From Citrobacter portucalensis (GTDB lineage: Bacteria; Pseudomonadota; Gammaproteobacteria; Enterobacterales; Enterobacteriaceae): DNA of 64,000 nucleotides. A model generated the notes under the pieces. That model did not search any database. It was not told where the DNA came from and was given only the letters and a program-made list of their open reading frames with translations. Below, piece by piece: positions 62,908 to 64,000 of this stretch (positions are counted from its first letter, which is position 1; each line of letters begins with the position of its first letter). Both the position numbers and the translations under genes were made by a program. The stretch is from contig NZ_MVFY01000006.1 in assembly GCF_002042885.1 (NCBI RefSeq), positions 124,001 to 188,000 on the forward strand, in the 5' to 3' direction.

Positions 62908-63975
62908 TCCGGTCGTGGCCGCTATCACTAATAGCGGCCACAAGCTTCCCCAGACAATCTGCAGACTCGCATCTTTCAGGTAAATCTGTTTCGTGATGTC
63001 CGTAAAATGGCGGATCGGGTTTATCCACGTCAGATTCTGCAACCAGACCGGCATGTTTTCGACCGGTGAGACATAGCCCGAGAGTAAAATCGCCGGCATC
63101 ATAAACACAAATACCCCGATAAACGCCTGCTGCTGGGTGGCGCACAGTGACGAAATCAGCAGACCAAAGCCAACCAGCGACAGCCCGTAAATCACCATTG
63201 TGAAATAGAACAGCCCCAATGAACCGGCAAACGGAATGTGATAAGCCCAGATACCGATCGCCAGCACAATGGTGGCCTGAAAAGTAGCCACAATTAGCGC
63301 GGGCACAGCTTTGCCGATGAAAATCTGCCAGGTGGTAAGCGGGGAAACCAGCAGTTGATCCAGCGTGCCTTGCTCGCGCTCGCGGGCAACCGAGAGTGAA
63401 GTAACGATCATTACGCCGATGGTGGTGATCATGGCGATCAGCGACGGAACCACAAACCATTTGTAATCCAGATTCGGGTTATACCAGTTACGCACTACCA
63501 GCTCGCTGTTGTTCGGTTTCGGCTTGCCGTCCATCAGCTCCTGCTGATACTCCTTAACGATTTGCTGCAGGTAATTCGCGGCAATTTGCGCGCTGTTGGA
63601 GTTACGTCCGTCGAGGATAATCTGCATGGGAGCCTGCTGGAAGGTATCCAGATTACGCGAAAAATTGGCCGGGAAACGCACCAACAGCAGGGCTTTTTGC
63701 GTGTCGATGGTGGGCTGGATCTCCTGCGGACTTTTCAACAGAAGAACATGCGTAAAGGCGCTGGCGCGGGCGAAGCGCTGGGTAAGCTCAACCGAATGTT
63801 TACCGTTGTCTTCGTTATAGATAGCGATAGTGGCGTTGGTCACTTCCAGCGTTGCCGCGAACGGGAACAGGATAACCTGAATCAGCACCGGTAAAATCAG
63901 AATGGCTCGCGTCTGCGGTTCGCGTAATAGCGATTGCAGCTCTTTGCGAATTAATGTCCATAAGCGATGAAACAT
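62869..63975 (-). CDS. ybhR: ABC-2 type transporter permease YbhR
   Basis: A 368-residue integral-membrane half of the YbhFSR exporter. An N-terminal TM helix ([19 protein letters not shown]) is followed by a long periplasmic domain and about five C-terminal TM helices, including the [17 protein letters not shown] motif typical of ABC-2 permeases. YbhFSR has been linked to drug and cation efflux in E. coli. Downstream of ybhS on the minus strand. Confidence 0.95.
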   Translation of the reverse strand: MFHRLWTLIRKELQSLLREPQTRAILILPVLIQVILFPFAATLEVTNATIAIYNEDNGKHSVELTQRFARASAFTHVLLLKSPQEIQPTIDTQKALLLVRFPANFSRNLDTFQQAPMQIILDGRNSNSAQIAANYLQQIVKEYQQELMDGKPKPNNSELVVRNWYNPNLDYKWFVVPSLIAMITTIGVMIVTSLSVAREREQGTLDQLLVSPLTTWQIFIGKAVPALIVATFQATIVLAIGIWAYHIPFAGSLGLFYFTMVIYGLSLVGFGLLISSLCATQQQAFIGVFVFMMPAILLSGYVSPVENMPVWLQNLTWINPIRHFTDITKQIYLKDASLQIVWGSLWPLLVIAATTGSAAYAMFRRKVM

Positions 63976-63985
63976 GCCTGTCCTC

Positions 63986-64000
63986 TCAGTCCAGTTTGTA
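63986..64000 (-). CDS. ybhS: YbhS, ABC-2 permease, last codons only
   Basis: Only the final four codons (YKLD) and a TGA stop are in the window, 10 bp before ybhR. Assigned from position and from the Leu-Asp end known for E. coli YbhS. Little more can be said. Confidence 0.6.

Overview
The window is chromosomal DNA from an enteric gammaproteobacterium, most likely Citrobacter or a close relative. The backbone from cydA to ybhR has the gene order and near-identical proteins of the Escherichia/Salmonella/Citrobacter group (cydABX-ybgE, ybgC-tolQRAB-pal-cpoB, a Lys/Val tRNA array, nadA-pnuC, aroG, gpmA, galETKM, modEF/modABC, pgl, bioABFCD, uvrB, moaABCDE, ybhL to ybhR). Two accessory blocks narrow it down. 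One is a hut operon, present in Salmonella, Klebsiella and Citrobacter but absent from E. coli K-12. The other is a glutamate mutase/3-methylaspartase operon whose ammonia-lyase carries every catalytic position I know from the Citrobacter amalonaticus enzyme. The species call rests on remembered sequences and was not searched.

Layout. 1-8608 (all minus strand) is a glutamate-catabolism island, transcribed glmS-glmL-glmE-mal-AtuA family-DUF4387-dicarboxylate/glutamate symporter and then, beyond a REP element, a signal-peptide-bearing glutaminase cut by the window edge. 8609-9825 is 1.2 kb of AT-rich non-coding DNA with FNR-like sites feeding cydA. 9826-12970 is the cytochrome bd-I operon. 13121-18867 is the Tol-Pal operon. 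19033-19660 is a five-tRNA array with a tRNA 3'-end remnant and a terminator. 19911-25357 holds NAD precursor genes, zitB, ybgS, aroG and gpmA. 25590-29848 is the gal operon with its GalR/CRP control region. 30066-35381 is the molybdate block. 35382-38727 holds ybhA, pgl and ybhC. 38952-45264 is hutIGC-hutUH. 45360-50884 is ybhB and the divergent bio operon. 50850-51572 is an orphan UrtE/LivF-like ABC ATPase. 52341-54362 is uvrB. 54484-58556 is yvcK/ybhK and moaABCDE. 58598-64000 holds ybhL, ybhN-clsB-ybhP, ybhQ, ybhR and the tail of ybhS.

How it fits together. The left island can be read as a module that hydrolyses glutamine in the periplasm, imports glutamate, isomerises it with a B12-dependent mutase and its reactivator, and deaminates 3-methylaspartate to mesaconate. 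The gene for the next step, mesaconate hydration, is not recognisable here. The uncharacterised AtuA/DUF4387 pair sits where it might be expected and is the best candidate for undescribed biology in the window. The hut block also yields glutamate. The molybdenum genes form a regulon visible from sequence: modE, a ModE-type palindrome before modA, a second before moaA, and a Moco riboswitch leader. Most of the rest is conserved enterobacterial core. Starts were trimmed to internal ATG/GTG codons where the ribosome binding site and family length supported it.
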